A DNA stretch of 64,000 nucleotides, from contig NZ_CP013128.1 in NCBI RefSeq assembly GCF_001484045.1, forward strand, positions 414,283-478,282. Reading direction: 5' to 3'. Below the pieces are notes generated by a model. It saw nothing but the letters and a program-made list of their open reading frames with translations. It was not told where the DNA came from and did no database searches. This document shows positions 10,475 to 20,460 of this stretch, piece after piece. Source of the stretch: Mycoplasma sp. (ex Biomphalaria glabrata) (GTDB lineage Bacteria; Bacillota_I; Bacilli_A; Mycoplasmatales; GCF-1484045). Each line of letters starts with the position of its first letter. Position 1 is the first letter of the stretch. A program made the position numbers and the translations under genes.

Positions 10475-11137
10475 ATGGGACAAAAAGTTAATGCACATGG
10501 TTTAAGAGTCGGAATTAACAAGGGTTGAAGATCATCATGATTTGGAGACAAGAAAAATTATGCTAACTGATTAGTTGAAGATTCTAGAATAAGAGAAGCA
10601 ATTACAAAAATCGCTGGGAAGAAAAATATTTCTGAAATTCTTATTGAAAGAATTGATGATTGTCCAAATATTGTAGTTATGACTGCAATGCCTGGTTTAG
10701 TTCTAAAAAAGAATGGTGAAGGTTTAGAATCTATTAAGAAAGAACTTACACAAAATTTAAAATTAAAAAAATATAATGTGGAAATTCAAGAAGTAGAAAA
10801 TTTAAATTTAGATGCTCAAAGTGTCGCTTCATCTGTAGCTGAACAAATCGAAAATAGAGTTTCACACCGTGTTGCTCAAAAAAAAGCTATTGCTAACGTA
10901 ATGGGTGCTGGTGCTTTAGGAATTAAGATTAAAGTTTCCGGAAGACTTGGTGGAGTAGATATGGCCAGAGAAGAAGGATATACTCGTGGGAAAGTTCCTA
11001 TGCAAACATTAAGAGGACAAATTTCTTACGGTTTTGCTGAAGCAAAAACTAAGTATGGTCAAGTTGGAGTAAAAGTATGAATCTATACAGGTGATTCTTT
11101 GAAAAAACAAGAGGAGGAAAACAATGTTAATGCCTAA
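10475..11137 (+). CDS. rpsC: 30S ribosomal protein S3
   Basis: S3, 220 residues, at the mRNA entry site and part of the ribosomal helicase. [18 protein letters not shown] opens the protein, a KH domain lies at about residues 40-110 and [17 protein letters not shown] in the C-terminal domain. Several TGA codons encode Trp. The final codons overlap the rplP start by 14 bases. GGTCAGGAG is the ribosome binding site. Confidence 0.98.
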
Positions 11138-11534
11138 ACGTACAAAATATCGTAGACCACACCGTGTGTCATATGAAGGAAAAGCCAAAGGCGGGAAAGA
11201 ACTGAACTTTGGAGAATACGGATTAAGATCTGAAGAAGGAGCATGAATTACAGCTCAACAGATCGAAGCTGCCCGTGTTGCTTTTACTAGATATATGAAA
11301 AGAGGAGGTAAAGTTTGAATTAGAATTTTCCCTCACATGGCTATGACCAAAAAACCATTAGAGGTTAGAATGGGTTCAGGAAAAGGTGCTCCTGAAAAAT
11401 GAGTTGCTATTGTAAAAGAAGGAACTATTATGTTCGAAATTGCTGAAGTTTCGGAAGAAGTAGCAAGAGAAGCTTTTAGATTAGCATCACACAAGTTGCC
11501 TGTTAAATGTACATTTGTGAAGAGAGGTGAATAA
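11124..11534 (+). CDS. rplP: 50S ribosomal protein L16
   Basis: L16, 136 residues, near the A site and needed for late 50S assembly. The start [14 protein letters not shown] is canonical, which selects the ATG at 11124 over the internal ATG at 11130; GAGGAGG lies 6 bases upstream, inside rpsC. TGA Trp codons appear in GAWITAQQ and PEKWVA. Its stop overlaps the rpmC start by one base. Confidence 0.98.
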
Positions 11535-11980
11535 TGTTAGATATTAGAGATATTAGAAAAAAAGACTTAACTGAGTTACAAACTCAATTAACAGAACTAA
11601 AACAAAAATTATTTGCTTTACGTTTTCAAAATTCAGTTGGTAAATTAGAACATCCTGGTGAAATTGCATCTCTTAAAAAAGATATTGCTCGTATTTTAAC
11701 AGTGATTCATGAACAAAAAATGGGAATCAATCAAAATTGACAACCTAAAGTTATTAAAACACCAAAAACAGAAGTTGAAAATTTAGATAGTGTTGAAGTA
11801 ATTGCTGAAGAAAAAACTGCAAAATTAGATGAAGTGAAAGAAAAAACGTCAAAAGCGAAAGTAGCAAAAGCTAAAACTTCAGGAACAAAGAAATCAGTTT
11901 CAACTGCTCCAAAGAAATCAGCTATTAAAAATATTAAAGTTGACAAAACAGAGGAAAAATTAGAGGTAATTCATGACTAA
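11534..11980 (+). CDS. rpmC: 50S ribosomal protein L29 with long C-terminal extension
   Basis: Residues 1-68 form a normal L29 (DIRDIRKKDLTELQTQLTEL, then LRFQNSVGKLEHPGEI), which sits at the tunnel exit beside L23. A TGA at 11738-11740 is Trp, not stop: the frame continues for 80 more residues rich in Lys, Ala, Glu, Ser and Thr, for a total of 148 residues against the usual 60-70. The extended frame ends just after the rpsQ start (8-base overlap), which supports its reality. Extended L29 proteins are known in some mycoplasmas. Confidence 0.93.
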
Positions 11981-12256
11981 AACAACTGACTCAAGTGTAA
12001 GATCAAAGAGAAAATCATTGATTGGTGTTGTAGTGAGCAATAAAATGGCTAAAACAGCAACTGTTTTAGTTGAAACTTACAAAAAACACCCAATTTACAA
12101 AAAAGAATTAAATATTCTAAAAAATATCATGCTCACGATGAAAATCAAGTAGCAAAAATCGGAGATTGAGTAAAGATTTCTGAAACAAGACCAATCTCAG
12201 CAACTAAAAGATTTTATGTTGTTGAAGTTGTAAAACACGTCGAAGACATTAAATAG
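11973..12256 (+). CDS. rpsQ: 30S ribosomal protein S17, frameshifted
   Basis: S17, about 94 residues when corrected, binds 16S rRNA early in 30S assembly. The first part reads [20 protein letters not shown] and HPIYKK from the ATG at 11973 (AGAGGTAATTC upstream). After the six A bases at 12099-12104 that frame hits TAG at 12150, while the -1 frame continues with [20 protein letters not shown] and ends at TAG 12254-12256. A seventh A would restore one frame. S17 is expected to be essential, so this is either a sequencing error or ribosomal slippage on the A run. Both halves are well conserved, which argues against a true pseudogene. Confidence 0.93.
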
Positions 12257-12266
12257 GAGGTACAAG

Positions 12267-12635
12267 ATGGTACAACAAGAATCGAGATTAAAAGTAGCGG
12301 ATAATAGTGGTGCTAAAGAACTATCTGTAATTCGTTGTTTGGGTGGATCACATAGACGTTATGCGTTTGTTGGAGACATTGTAGTTTGTTCAGTGAAAGA
12401 TGCTATTCCAAATGGCCAAGTTAAAAAAGGTCAAGTTGTTAAAGCAGTTATTGTTCGTACAAAACAAGGAATTAAAAGACAAACTGGAGAAACATTAAAG
12501 TTCGATGAAAATGCAGCTGTAATCATTCGTGAAGACTTAAGTCCAAGAGGAACGCGTATTTTCGGACCAATAGCAAGGGAACTAAGAGATAAAGGATTTA
12601 TGAAAATAATTTCTCTAGCTTTAGAGGTTCTATAG
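12267..12635 (+). CDS. rplN: 50S ribosomal protein L14
   Basis: L14, 122 residues, exactly the usual length, at the subunit interface contacting 16S r[22 protein letters not shown] is the classic N-terminus and [14 protein letters not shown] the C-terminal signature. TAGGAGG precedes the ATG, overlapping the rpsQ stop region. Confidence 0.99.
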   Translation: MVQQESRLKVADNSGAKELSVIRCLGGSHRRYAFVGDIVVCSVKDAIPNGQVKKGQVVKAVIVRTKQGIKRQTGETLKFDENAAVIIREDLSPRGTRIFGPIARELRDKGFMKIISLALEVL

Positions 12636-12643
12636 GAGTAATT

Positions 12644-12961
12644 ATGAAAATTAAAAAAGGCGATAAAGTAAAAGTTATCACAGGAAAAGATAGAGGTAAA
12701 GAAGGTACTGTTATTAAGTCATTTCCAAGTGAAAACCGCATTAAAGTTGAAGGTATTAACATTGTTACAAAACACATTAAACCAAGTCAAAAAAACCAAG
12801 AAGGTGGAATTGTTAAGGTTGAAGGAAAAATTAACGTTTCTAATGTAATGTTTTTAGATTCAAAAGCTAAAGGAACTAAAACTTCAAGAATCGGTTACCG
12901 TTTAGAAGATGACAGAAAAGTAAGATTTTCGAAAAAAACAGGGAATAAAATAGGTGCTTAA
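12644..12961 (+). CDS. rplX: 50S ribosomal protein L24
   Basis: L24, 105 residues, initiates 50S assembly. The KOW motif [17 protein letters not shown] is at residues 4-20, and [17 protein letters not shown] follows. TAGGAG lies before the ATG. The stop ends one base before the rplE start. Confidence 0.98.
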   Translation: MKIKKGDKVKVITGKDRGKEGTVIKSFPSENRIKVEGINIVTKHIKPSQKNQEGGIVKVEGKINVSNVMFLDSKAKGTKTSRIGYRLEDDRKVRFSKKTGNKIGA

Positions 12962-12962
12962 T

Positions 12963-13505
12963 ATGAATTTAAAAGATAAATATACACAAGTAATTGCAAA
13001 AGAATTATTTACTGAATTTAAATATAAATCACCAATGCAAGTTCCAAAATTAGAAAAAATTGTTATTAATATTGGAGCTGGAGATGCTGCTGCAAATCAA
13101 AAAATAATGGATAACGTTGTTGAAGAACTACAAAGCATTACTGGTCAAAAACCTGTTGTTACTAAGTCAAAAAAATCAATTGCTTCTTTTAAATTAAGAG
13201 AAGATATGAAAATTGGATGCAAAGTAACTTTAAGAAATAAAAAAATGTATGATTTTTTAGATAAATTAATCAACATTGCATTACCGAGGGTAAGAGATTT
13301 TCAAGGAATCTCAAGTACAGCATTTGATGGACATGGAAATTACACTTTAGGTATTAAGGAACAAATCATTTTCCCTGAAATCGATTACGACAAGGTAACG
13401 CGTTTAAGAGGAATGGATATTGTTTTCGTTACTTCAGCAAAAACAAATGAAGAAGGTAAAGCTTTATTAAAAAAATTAGGTTTACCGTTTAAAGATAAAC
13501 ACTAA
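12963..13505 (+). CDS. rplE: 50S ribosomal protein L5
   Basis: L5, 180 residues, binds 5S rRNA and contacts P-site t[35 protein letters not shown] and [11 protein letters not shown] are family signatures. The ATG at 12963 gives MNLKDKY, matching homologues; an in-frame GTG nine bases earlier lies within rplX and is rejected. Confidence 0.98.
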   Translation: MNLKDKYTQVIAKELFTEFKYKSPMQVPKLEKIVINIGAGDAAANQKIMDNVVEELQSITGQKPVVTKSKKSIASFKLREDMKIGCKVTLRNKKMYDFLDKLINIALPRVRDFQGISSTAFDGHGNYTLGIKEQIIFPEIDYDKVTRLRGMDIVFVTSAKTNEEGKALLKKLGLPFKDKH

Positions 13506-13517
13506 CAAGGAGAGAAA

Positions 13518-13703
13518 ATGGCAAGAAAAGCATTAGTTGTAAAATCAAAAAAACAAGCAAAATTTAGTTCACGCGAATATACAAGATGTGAAATCTGTGG
13601 AAGACCGCACTCAGTTTTGAAAAAATTTAAAATATGTCGTATATGTTTTAGAAAAATGGCTTACAAAGGTGAGATACCTGGCGTAAAAAAATCAAGTTGA
13701 TAA
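13518..13703 (+). CDS. rpsZ: 30S ribosomal protein S14, zinc type
   Basis: A 61-residue short-form S14 with four zinc cysteines, C24, C27, C40 and C43, as in Firmicutes and Mollicutes. [20 protein letters not shown] spans them. The terminal TGA is Trp (KKSSW) and the true stop is the TAA right after it. CAAGGAGAG is the ribosome binding site. It is part of the 30S head near the decoding region. Confidence 0.98.
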
Positions 13704-13722
13704 GGAATAAAGGAGTTAAATT

Positions 13723-14121
13723 ATGATGACAGATCCAATCGCAGATATGCTGACGAGAATTAGAAATGCAAATAAAGCACACATCACGACTTTGAGCATG
13801 GATAATTCAAAAATCAAAAAAGAAATCGCAAGAATTTTACATGAAGAAGGTTTCATTACTAGTTTTGATGTAAAAAAAGAAGAAAATTCACCAAAAGAAA
13901 TTTTGAACATTGAATTAAAATATAACGACAAAAACGGTGTTATTAAAGGCATCAAAAGAATTTCAAAACCAGGTTTAAGAGTTTATACAAACTCTAAGGA
14001 AATGCCAAAGGTTTTATCAGGCTTAGGAGTGGCAATTGTGTCAACTTCTAAAGGAATTATGACAGGAAAACAAGCTAAAACGCAAAACTTAGGTGGCGAA
14101 GTTTTAGTGTTTGTTTGATAG
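13723..14121 (+). CDS. rpsH: 30S ribosomal protein S8
   Basis: S8, 132 residues, a central 16S rRNA binder that represses the spc operon in other bacteria. MTDPIADMLTRIRNANKA opens it and KTQNLGGEVLVFVW closes it; the penultimate TGA is Trp and the stop is TAG. Two consecutive ATGs (13723, 13726) exist; AAAGGAG at 7 bases spacing favours the first. Confidence 0.98.
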
Positions 14122-14130
14122 GAGATCATT

Positions 14131-14667
14131 ATGTCAAAAATCGGAGCTAAACCAATTAAAATACCAAACGGAGTAACAATTACTCAATCAGGAAATCTAT
14201 TTGTTGTTCAAGGACCAAAAGGAAAAATTGAAAAATCTTTAATTAACGTAACTATGGAAATTAAAGAAGAACAATTACATTTAACTCCTAATAACAATAT
14301 CACTAAACCATCTATGTTTTGAGGAACAGCTTCATCAATTATTAGAGGAATGATTGAAGGTGTTACAAATGGGTTTATAAAAGAACTAAATATTGTCGGA
14401 GTTGGTTACAAAGCAGCTGTTGCTGGGAAAAATTTAAATCTTGCCTTAGGTTTTTCACACCCAGTTAATTTACCAATCCCAACAGGAATAACGGTAGAAA
14501 CACCAAAACCAACAATCATTATTATCAAAGGAATTGATAAAGAACAAGTTGGACAATTTGCAGCTTTAATTAGATCATATAAAATGCCAGAACCTTACTT
14601 AGGTAAAGGAATCTTGTACAAAGATGAGAAAATTATTAGAAAAGCTGGAAAAGCAGCTGGTAAATAG
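14131..14667 (+). CDS. rplF: 50S ribosomal protein L6
   Basis: L6, 178 residues, near the factor-binding site of the 50S subunit. [16 protein letters not shown] opens the first domain; [19 protein letters not shown] and [20 protein letters not shown] mark the second. A TGA at 14320-14322 encodes the Trp of FWGTA. TAGGAG precedes the ATG. Confidence 0.98.
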
Positions 14668-14676
14668 GAGATTAAT

Positions 14677-15027
14677 ATGTTAGGTAAAAATATAACAAAT
14701 CAAAGAAGAAGACATTTAAGACTTCGCAAAAGATTAATAGGTACTTCAAATCAACCTAGATTATGCGTGACTGTTTCAAATAAATACATTTCAGCACAAA
14801 TCATCGATGATAGTAATCACCATACATTAGCGTTTGCTACAACACAAACAATGGAACTTGCAAATAAAAATAACATTGAAGCAGCAACTAAGTTAGGTGA
14901 AGTGCTAGCTAATAGAGCAAAAGAAAAAAACATTACATCAATAATTTTTGATAGAGCAGGTAGAAAATACCATGGTAAAGTACAAGCTTTTGCTGATGCA
15001 TGTAGAGCTAACGGATTAATTTTTTAG
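14677..15027 (+). CDS. rplR: 50S ribosomal protein L18
   Basis: L18, 116 residues, brings 5S rRNA to the 50S subunit together with L5. RRHLRLRKRLIGTSNQPRL and the end FADACRANGLIF are typical. TAGGAG is the ribosome binding site, overlapping the rplF stop. Confidence 0.98.
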   Translation: MLGKNITNQRRRHLRLRKRLIGTSNQPRLCVTVSNKYISAQIIDDSNHHTLAFATTQTMELANKNNIEAATKLGEVLANRAKEKNITSIIFDRAGRKYHGKVQAFADACRANGLIF

Positions 15028-15035
15028 GAGTAAAA

Positions 15036-15650
15036 ATGGAAGATATTAAACAAAAACAACAAACAATAAACGAAAACTCAAAAGAAACAAAACCTTTTGT
15101 TAAAAAAACTGATCGTCCAGGTGGTCCAAGAAAACCGGGAATGCGTCCAAGAAAAGAATTTTCAACTGATTTAGTTTTTGAAATAATTAAAATTAAAAAA
15201 GTTACTAAAGTTGTAAAAGGTGGTAGAAGATACCGTTTTAGTGTGATCGTTGTTGGTGGAGATAAAAAGGGTCGTGTTGGATACGGTACCGGAAAAGCGT
15301 TTGAAGTTCCAGATGCTATTAAAAAAGCCAAAAAAGAAGTATTAAAAAACATGATTAGAGTTCCTTTAACAAAAGAAACACAAACAATAGCTCACGAAAT
15401 CATTGGTCACAAAGGTGCTTCACAAGTGCTATTAAAACCAGCTACAGAAGGAACTGGAATTGTTGCTGGTGGATCTATCCGTATTTTCTTAGAATTAGGC
15501 GGAGTTAGAAATATCTATAGTAAATCATTTGGAGCTAGATCAGAATTAAATATGATTTTAGCAACAATTGATGGAATCAAAAATCTAAGAACAAAACAAC
15601 AAATTTCTAAGAGTCGCGATAAAAAAGTGGCAGAAATTATGTTTAACTAA
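15036..15650 (+). CDS. rpsE: 30S ribosomal protein S5
   Basis: S5, 204 residues, at the mRNA entrance, important for accuracy. After a charged N-terminal extension of about 40 residues (Lys, Arg and Pro rich) come the double-stranded RNA-binding fold KKVTKVVKGGRRYRFSVIVV and GTGKAFEVPDAIKKAKKE. TAGGAG precedes the ATG. No rpmD (L30) follows, as is usual in Mollicutes; rplO is only 10 bases downstream. Confidence 0.98.
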   Translation: MEDIKQKQQTINENSKETKPFVKKTDRPGGPRKPGMRPRKEFSTDLVFEIIKIKKVTKVVKGGRRYRFSVIVVGGDKKGRVGYGTGKAFEVPDAIKKAKKEVLKNMIRVPLTKETQTIAHEIIGHKGASQVLLKPATEGTGIVAGGSIRIFLELGGVRNIYSKSFGARSELNMILATIDGIKNLRTKQQISKSRDKKVAEIMFN

Positions 15651-15660
15651 GGAGAATGAA

Positions 15661-16107
15661 ATGAAACTAAACGATATACAAGCTCAAAAAGGTTCTCGTC
15701 ATACTAAAAAAACATTAGGTCGTGGTATTGGGTCAGGTCTTGGAAAAACTTCAGGACGTGGACACAAAGGTCAAGGTTCTAGAAAAAGTGGAAACGTTAG
15801 AATTGGTTTTGAAGGTGGACAAACTCCTTTATATAGAAGAATTCCGAAACGTGGGTTTACAAACTTTACTAAAAAAGATTTTTTAATTATTAATGTTGGT
15901 TTATTAAACGCATTAGAAATTGAAGGCGAAATTACACTAGAAATTTTGGTTGAAGCTGGTGTTATTAAGGCTCCAAAGAATAATCAATACTTAAAAGTTT
16001 TAGGAGAAGGTGATGTAACAAAACCATTAGTGGTTAAGGCATCTGCTTTTACAAAACAAGCTAAAGAAAAAATTGAAGCAGCTAACGGACAAGCAATCGT
16101 AATTTAA
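15661..16107 (+). CDS. rplO: 50S ribosomal protein L15
   Basis: L15, 148 residues, a late 50S assembly protein. The Gly/Lys-rich RNA-binding start GRGIGSGLGKTSGRGHKG and FEGGQTPLYRRIPKRGF are diagnostic. AAGGAG is the ribosome binding site. It is the last gene before a strong terminator, so in this genome secY has its own promoter. Confidence 0.98.
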   Translation: MKLNDIQAQKGSRHTKKTLGRGIGSGLGKTSGRGHKGQGSRKSGNVRIGFEGGQTPLYRRIPKRGFTNFTKKDFLIINVGLLNALEIEGEITLEILVEAGVIKAPKNNQYLKVLGEGDVTKPLVVKASAFTKQAKEKIEAANGQAIVI

Positions 16108-16112
16108 ATCAA

Positions 16113-16142
16113 AAAAAGTGTAGTGAGAACTACACTTTTTTG
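16113..16142 (+). terminator. Terminator after rplO
   Basis: AAAAAGTGTAG and CTACACTTTTT form a perfect 11-base stem around TGAGAA, followed by T residues. It closes the S10-spc operon. Confidence 0.92.
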
Positions 16143-16158
16143 TTGTTGTATGTTTGGT

Positions 16159-16187
16159 TTGCAATCATTCTTTGTTAATATTATAAA
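16159..16187 (+). promoter_or_regulatory. secY promoter
   Basis: TTGCAA and TATAAA separated by 17 bases, just after the rplO terminator, with a leader of about 40 bases to the secY start. Confidence 0.7.
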
Positions 16188-16232
16188 GTATAAAAATTTG
16201 TGTTAAACAAATTATAAAGTAAGGGGGAAATA

Positions 16233-17705
16233 GTGTCTGATAGATTAACCATGGTCCAAACGATCAAATATATGCTTAATTCAAAAGAGCTATATAAGAA
16301 GTTATTGTTCACTATTGGAATATTAATACTATTTCGTCTTGGTTCAAATTTAACAATTCCTGGAGTTACAGCTCAAGCAAATGATACAAGTAATCCGTTA
16401 GCTGCCTTAATGGGTGGGAAAAATGGGAACGATTTATTGAGCGTTTTGGGCATGCTTGGTGGTGGAGGTCTACGAAGATTTAGCATTTTCGCCTTAGGAA
16501 TTTCGCCATACATTATGTCAACGATTATTGTCCAATTGTTATCATCTGATGTTATTCCATCATGAACTCATTTAAATAAGTCTGGTGAAGCTGGTAGAAA
16601 ACGTTTAGATTTTTATGGGCGTATTATGACATTTTTTATAGCTATTGCACAGGGATATGCTTTTACAGCAACATTGCAATCGTCAAATGCTATTTCTTTT
16701 ACTAAAGATAATGGTTTATTTACATCTTTTTACGTAGTTATGGTGTTAGTAGGAGGAAGTTACTTATCACTATGATTTGGTGATAGAATTACTAAAAGTG
16801 GTTTGGGTAACGGAGTTTCATTATTAATTTTTTCTGGAATTGTTGCTAATTTACCTTGAAATTTTTTCGAAATATTCCAAAACGCCATTAACCCAACTGG
16901 ACCATTAGTTTACATTTTTAAAGGGATTTTGGATTCGATATTCTGTGTGTTAATTTTTATTGTTCTAACGGTCGCAACGGTTTATTTGTCGCAATCATTA
17001 CGAAAAATTCCTGTGCAAAACTTAGGAGCCGGATTGGCGTTAAAAAATGAGGAAATTTCATATCTACCATTAAGAGTTAACTCCGCAGGAGTTATTCCAG
17101 TTATTTTTTCTTCTGCTATTTTAACAACACCAATTACAATTACTCAATTTATTTCAAATGATGAAGTAAAAAGTGTTATTACAACAATATTTTCAACTTC
17201 TCAACCCTTTGGAATGTTCTTATATTTCGCATTAACTTTTGCTTTTACATATTTTTACTCACACATTACTGTTAATTCAGAAGATATAGCTGAGAATTTC
17301 CGTAAAAATGGAACATTTATTCCAGGTATTAATCCTGGTAAGGATACCGAGAATTATTTGAAAACAACATTAAACCGTCTAAATTTTATTGGAGGGTTTA
17401 CCTTAGCCGTTATTGCAGTTTTTCCATACATTATGGCTAAAGTTTTAAATATTCCATCACAAATTGCTATGGGTGGTACAGGATTAATTATTTTAGTTGG
17501 TGTTGCTATTGACACACTGACTCAAATTCAGGGAAGAATTCGTCAAAAATCATATTCTGAATTTAAAAGTCAAACTATATTCTTGGATGATATTCGTAAT
17601 GCTAATGTTATGAATCAAGAAAATAAAAAATTTGAAATCATTCAAGATGGTTACTCAAAAAATAATGATCCAAATTCAGGAGAATTTGGTGGATGATTGT
17701 GGTAG
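16233..17705 (+). CDS. secY: Protein translocase subunit SecY
   Basis: SecY, 490 residues, the channel of the Sec translocon with ten predicted membrane segments. GTG start with AAGGGGG 5 bases upstream. RLGSNLTIPGV in the first periplasmic region, GISPYIMSTIIVQLL (plug/helix 2) and FGDRITKSGLGNGVSLLIF are conserved. Several TGA codons encode Trp; the frame ends GGWLW then TAG at 17703-17705. The end overlaps an alternative adk start. SecE was not identified in the window. Confidence 0.98.
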
Positions 17706-17710
17706 ATAAT

Positions 17711-18364
17711 ATGAATATTATTATTTTTGGTCCACCTGGATCGGGTAAAGGAACTATTAGTCAGGTTCTAGTAAATAAACATAATTACAAACATTTAGCA
17801 TTGGGTGACGTTTTTCGCGAGCATATTAAAAAACAAACTAAACTAGGATTAGAAATTAAGAAAATTGTTGAATCAGGAAACCTTGTTAGTGATGAATTAG
17901 TTTCACAAGTCGCTAAAGAAGAATTAGTAAAAATTGGTCGCAAGCAACACTTAATTATTGATGGATATCCAAGAACAATAGGACAAGGTAATGCCTTAGA
18001 TATAATTTCAAAAGAACTTAATATTAATTGAAATTTTGCTGTCTATTTAGATGTTGAACGCGAAATTATAATTGATCGAATCATCACTAGAAGGGTATGT
18101 TCGAAATGCGGGTCAACATACAATATTAGATATAATCCACCGAAAGTAGCTAATGTTTGTGATATATGTGGTGGAGAAGTTATCCAAAGAACAGATGATA
18201 AACGCGAAATTATTACTACACGTTTAGATAATTATATAAACGAGACAGCTCCGCTAGTTGATTTCTATAAAGACAAAGGTATTTTTAGAACAATTTCATC
18301 ACACGGGGATGTAAATGAAATTGTTAATGAAATATTAAATTTACAATTAAAAAATGAAAGTTAG
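17711..18364 (+). CDS. adk: Adenylate kinase
   Basis: Adenylate kinase, 217 residues: ATP + AMP to 2 ADP. The P-loop GPPGSGKGT is at residues 7-15 and DGYPRT at about 83-88. The lid has CSKC and CDIC pairs, a zinc-binding lid as in Gram-positive bacteria. The ATG at 17711 gives the canonical MNIIIFGPPG. An in-frame ATG at 17693, inside secY, has a better placed AGGAG and is a possible alternative. The end overlaps map by 11 bases. Confidence 0.97.
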
Positions 18365-19103
18365 TGTTAAAACCCCTTTAGAAATTCAAAAAATCCGTGA
18401 AGTCGGATTAATTTTAAGAAATTTGAAAAACCACTTACGTCAAATTATTAAATCATCAATGACTTTAAATCAAATTAACGATATAGCTCATGATTATATT
18501 ACTCAACAGCAGGGAATCCCTTCTTTTTTAAATTATAGTGGTTTTCCGAAAAGTATTTGTACTAGTGTTAATGAAGTTTTAATTCATGGTGTCCCCTCAG
18601 AATATTCTTTAAAACCGGGTGATTTACTTTCACTAGATATAGGTGTTTATAAGAACGGGTATCATGTAGATTCTGCTTTTAGCATGATCATCGATAATAT
18701 CGATAACAAAAAAGCTCAAGATTTAATTAAATGCGCAGAAGAAAGTTTTTTTAATTCTATTAAAAATATTAAAGACGGTGCGCATTTATCAGATATTGGA
18801 AAAATTATTGAGGAAACGATTACATCTTGAAACTTTTTTGGTACAAGTTTGTATTGTGGTCACGGGATTGGTAAAAATCTTCACGAAGCACCAATGATTT
18901 TAAATTATTATGAACCGAGTTATGATTTAATATTAAAAACCGGCATGGTTTTAGCTATTGAACCGATGGTTCTTGATGGTAGTCCGGAAACGATTGTTGA
19001 TAAGAACGATAATTGATCAGTTATCTCTAAAAATCACCAACTAACTGCGCATTATGAACATACAATAGTGATAACAAAAACAGGTTACGAAATATTAACT
19101 TAG
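18354..19103 (+). CDS. map: Methionine aminopeptidase, type I
   Basis: A 249-residue metallopeptidase that removes N-terminal Met. The metal ligands are visible: Asp in [16 protein letters not shown], His in [13 protein letters not shown], Glu in LAIEPMV and Glu near the end in AHYEHT. Starts within the adk end, so translation is likely coupled. TGA Trp codons at 18828 and 19015. Confidence 0.97.
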
Positions 19104-19149
19104 TTTATGAATATTAATAACATAAATAATTTTTAAAAAAAATGAAAAA

Positions 19150-19158
19150 TGATATAAT
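19150..19158 (+). promoter_or_regulatory. Extended -10 promoter upstream of infA
   Basis: TGATATAAT is a perfect TG-n-TATAAT extended -10. No good -35 box. Predicted start near 19165, leaving a leader of about 100 bases. Confidence 0.75.
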
Positions 19159-19164
19159 CTACAA

Positions 19165-19263
19165 AGTTATAGAGTTTTTATTCCCATGCTTGTATTTCTT
19201 ATACAAGTATTTTATATGGAAATAGAAGGATAAATCCCCTGACCTATAACGTGGAGGTTGAAC
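19165..19263 (+). promoter_or_regulatory. Long leader of the infA operon
   Basis: About 100 bases between the likely transcription start and infA, long for this genome. It contains a hairpin, CTTGTAT and ATACAAG around TTCTT (19189-19207), a second GC-richer part (CCCCTGACCTATAACGTGG), and GGAGG just before the start. It may be a ribosomal-protein binding leader, but I see no match to a named family. Confidence 0.4.
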
Positions 19264-19509
19264 TTGGCCGAACGTAATTTTATTACTATGGATGGAACAG
19301 TAAAGGAATTGATTTCAGATTCAAATATTATTGTTTTGTTAGATAACAAGATCGAAGTTATTGCCCATCCATCAGGAAAAATGCGTATTAACAAGATCCA
19401 TTTATTACAAGGAGATCGCGTTCAAGTACAAATCTCGCCTTATGATTTAACAAAAGGCAGAATAACTTACAGGCTTCGTATCAAGAAAGGTGAAAAAAAT
19501 GAAAGTTAG
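19264..19509 (+). CDS. infA: Translation initiation factor IF-1
   Basis: IF-1, 81 residues, a single OB fold that blocks the ribosomal A site at initiation. The conserved pattern is [20 protein letters not shown] and [16 protein letters not shown], ending [12 protein letters not shown]. The start is the TTG at 19264, six bases after GGAGG; an earlier TTG at 19258 abuts that site. TTG is unusual for a gene of this class. Overlaps rpmJ by 11 bases. Confidence 0.96.
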   Translation: MAERNFITMDGTVKELISDSNIIVLLDNKIEVIAHPSGKMRINKIHLLQGDRVQVQISPYDLTKGRITYRLRIKKGEKNES

Positions 19510-19612
19510 AACATCAGTTAAAAAAATATGTAACAAATGTCAAATTATTCGCCGTAAAGGTCGCGTAATGGTAATTTGCGAAAACCCAAAACATAAACAA
19601 CGTCAAGGATAG
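19499..19612 (+). CDS. rpmJ: 50S ribosomal protein L36
   Basis: L36 with its exact usual length of 37 residues. Zinc ligands C11, C14, C27 and H32 are all present (zinc form). The ATG lies inside the end of infA, with AAAGGTG before it. Found by eye because it is too short for usual ORF calling. Confidence 0.98.
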   Translation: MKVRTSVKKICNKCQIIRRKGRVMVICENPKHKQRQG

Positions 19613-19621
19613 GAGAAATTA

Positions 19622-20002
19622 GTGGCAAGAATTTTAAATATAGATATTCCTAATAATAAAAGAGTAATTATCGCTTTAACAAGCATTTACGGAATTGGTC
19701 TTTCAACATCAAAGGAAATCTTGGAAACTGCAAAAGTTGATGAAAACAAAAAAGTTAAAGATTTAACAGAAGAAGAATTAACAAGTATTAGAAATGCTGC
19801 AAATAATTACTTAACAGAAGGTAGCTTAAGAAGAGAAGTAGCTTTAAACATTAAGAGATTAATGGAAATTGGAAGCTATCGTGGTTTAAGACACAGAAAA
19901 AGTTTACCTGTTCGTGGACAAAGAACTAGAAGTAATTCTAGAACAAGAAAAGGTCCAAGAAAAACAGTTGCTAATAAGAAAAAAACTACAGCTAAAACAT
20001 AG
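19622..20002 (+). CDS. rpsM: 30S ribosomal protein S13
   Basis: S13, 126 residues, in the 30S head, contacts 50S and P-site t[22 protein letters not shown] at the start and [19 protein letters not shown] near the end are conserved. GTG start with TAGGAG 6 bases upstream. Confidence 0.98.
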   Translation: MARILNIDIPNNKRVIIALTSIYGIGLSTSKEILETAKVDENKKVKDLTEEELTSIRNAANNYLTEGSLRREVALNIKRLMEIGSYRGLRHRKSLPVRGQRTRSNSRTRKGPRKTVANKKKTTAKT

Positions 20003-20033
20003 TAGTTAATTTTATTTTTCAGAAAGGATTAAA

Positions 20034-20447
20034 ATGGCAAAAACAAATAATGCAAAAACTGTTTCAACATCAGAAAAAAAACGTAAACAGAAAAAATTTA
20101 ATATCCAAAAAGCCCAAGCGCATATTCACGCTTCTTTTAACAACACAATCATTACAATTACTAATGAAAAAGGTGAAGCAATTACGTGAAGCAGTGGTGG
20201 AGCGTTAGGATATAAAGGATCTAAAAAATCAACACCGTTTGTAGCTCAACAAGCAGCTGCATCATGTGCAAAAATTCTTAAAGATTATGGAGTTCAAGAA
20301 ATTTCAATTTTCGTTAAAGGATTAGGACCTGGGCGTGAAGCTGCTATTAGAGGAATTCAAGGAACAGGTTTAGCTGTATTAAGCATTAAAGATGTTACTT
20401 CAGCACCGCACAATGGATGTAGAGCTCCAAGAGCTCCAAGAAAATAA
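20034..20447 (+). CDS. rpsK: 30S ribosomal protein S11
   Basis: S11, 137 residues, on the 30S platform near the mRNA exit. AHIHASFNNTIITITNEKG, GPGREAAIRG and the C-terminal GCRAPRAPRK are diagnostic. One TGA encodes the Trp of ITWSSGG. AGAAAGGA precedes the ATG. Confidence 0.98.
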
Positions 20448-20460
20448 TTAAGGAGAGAAC

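Noticed and set aside
12096-12256. rpsQ as a true pseudogene
   Set aside because: Both parts are well conserved and S17 is expected to be essential; a missing base or slippage is more likely.
17693-17710. Earlier start of adk inside secY
   Set aside because: It adds MIVVDN before the canonical MNIIIFGPPG; kept only as an alternative despite a good AGGAG.
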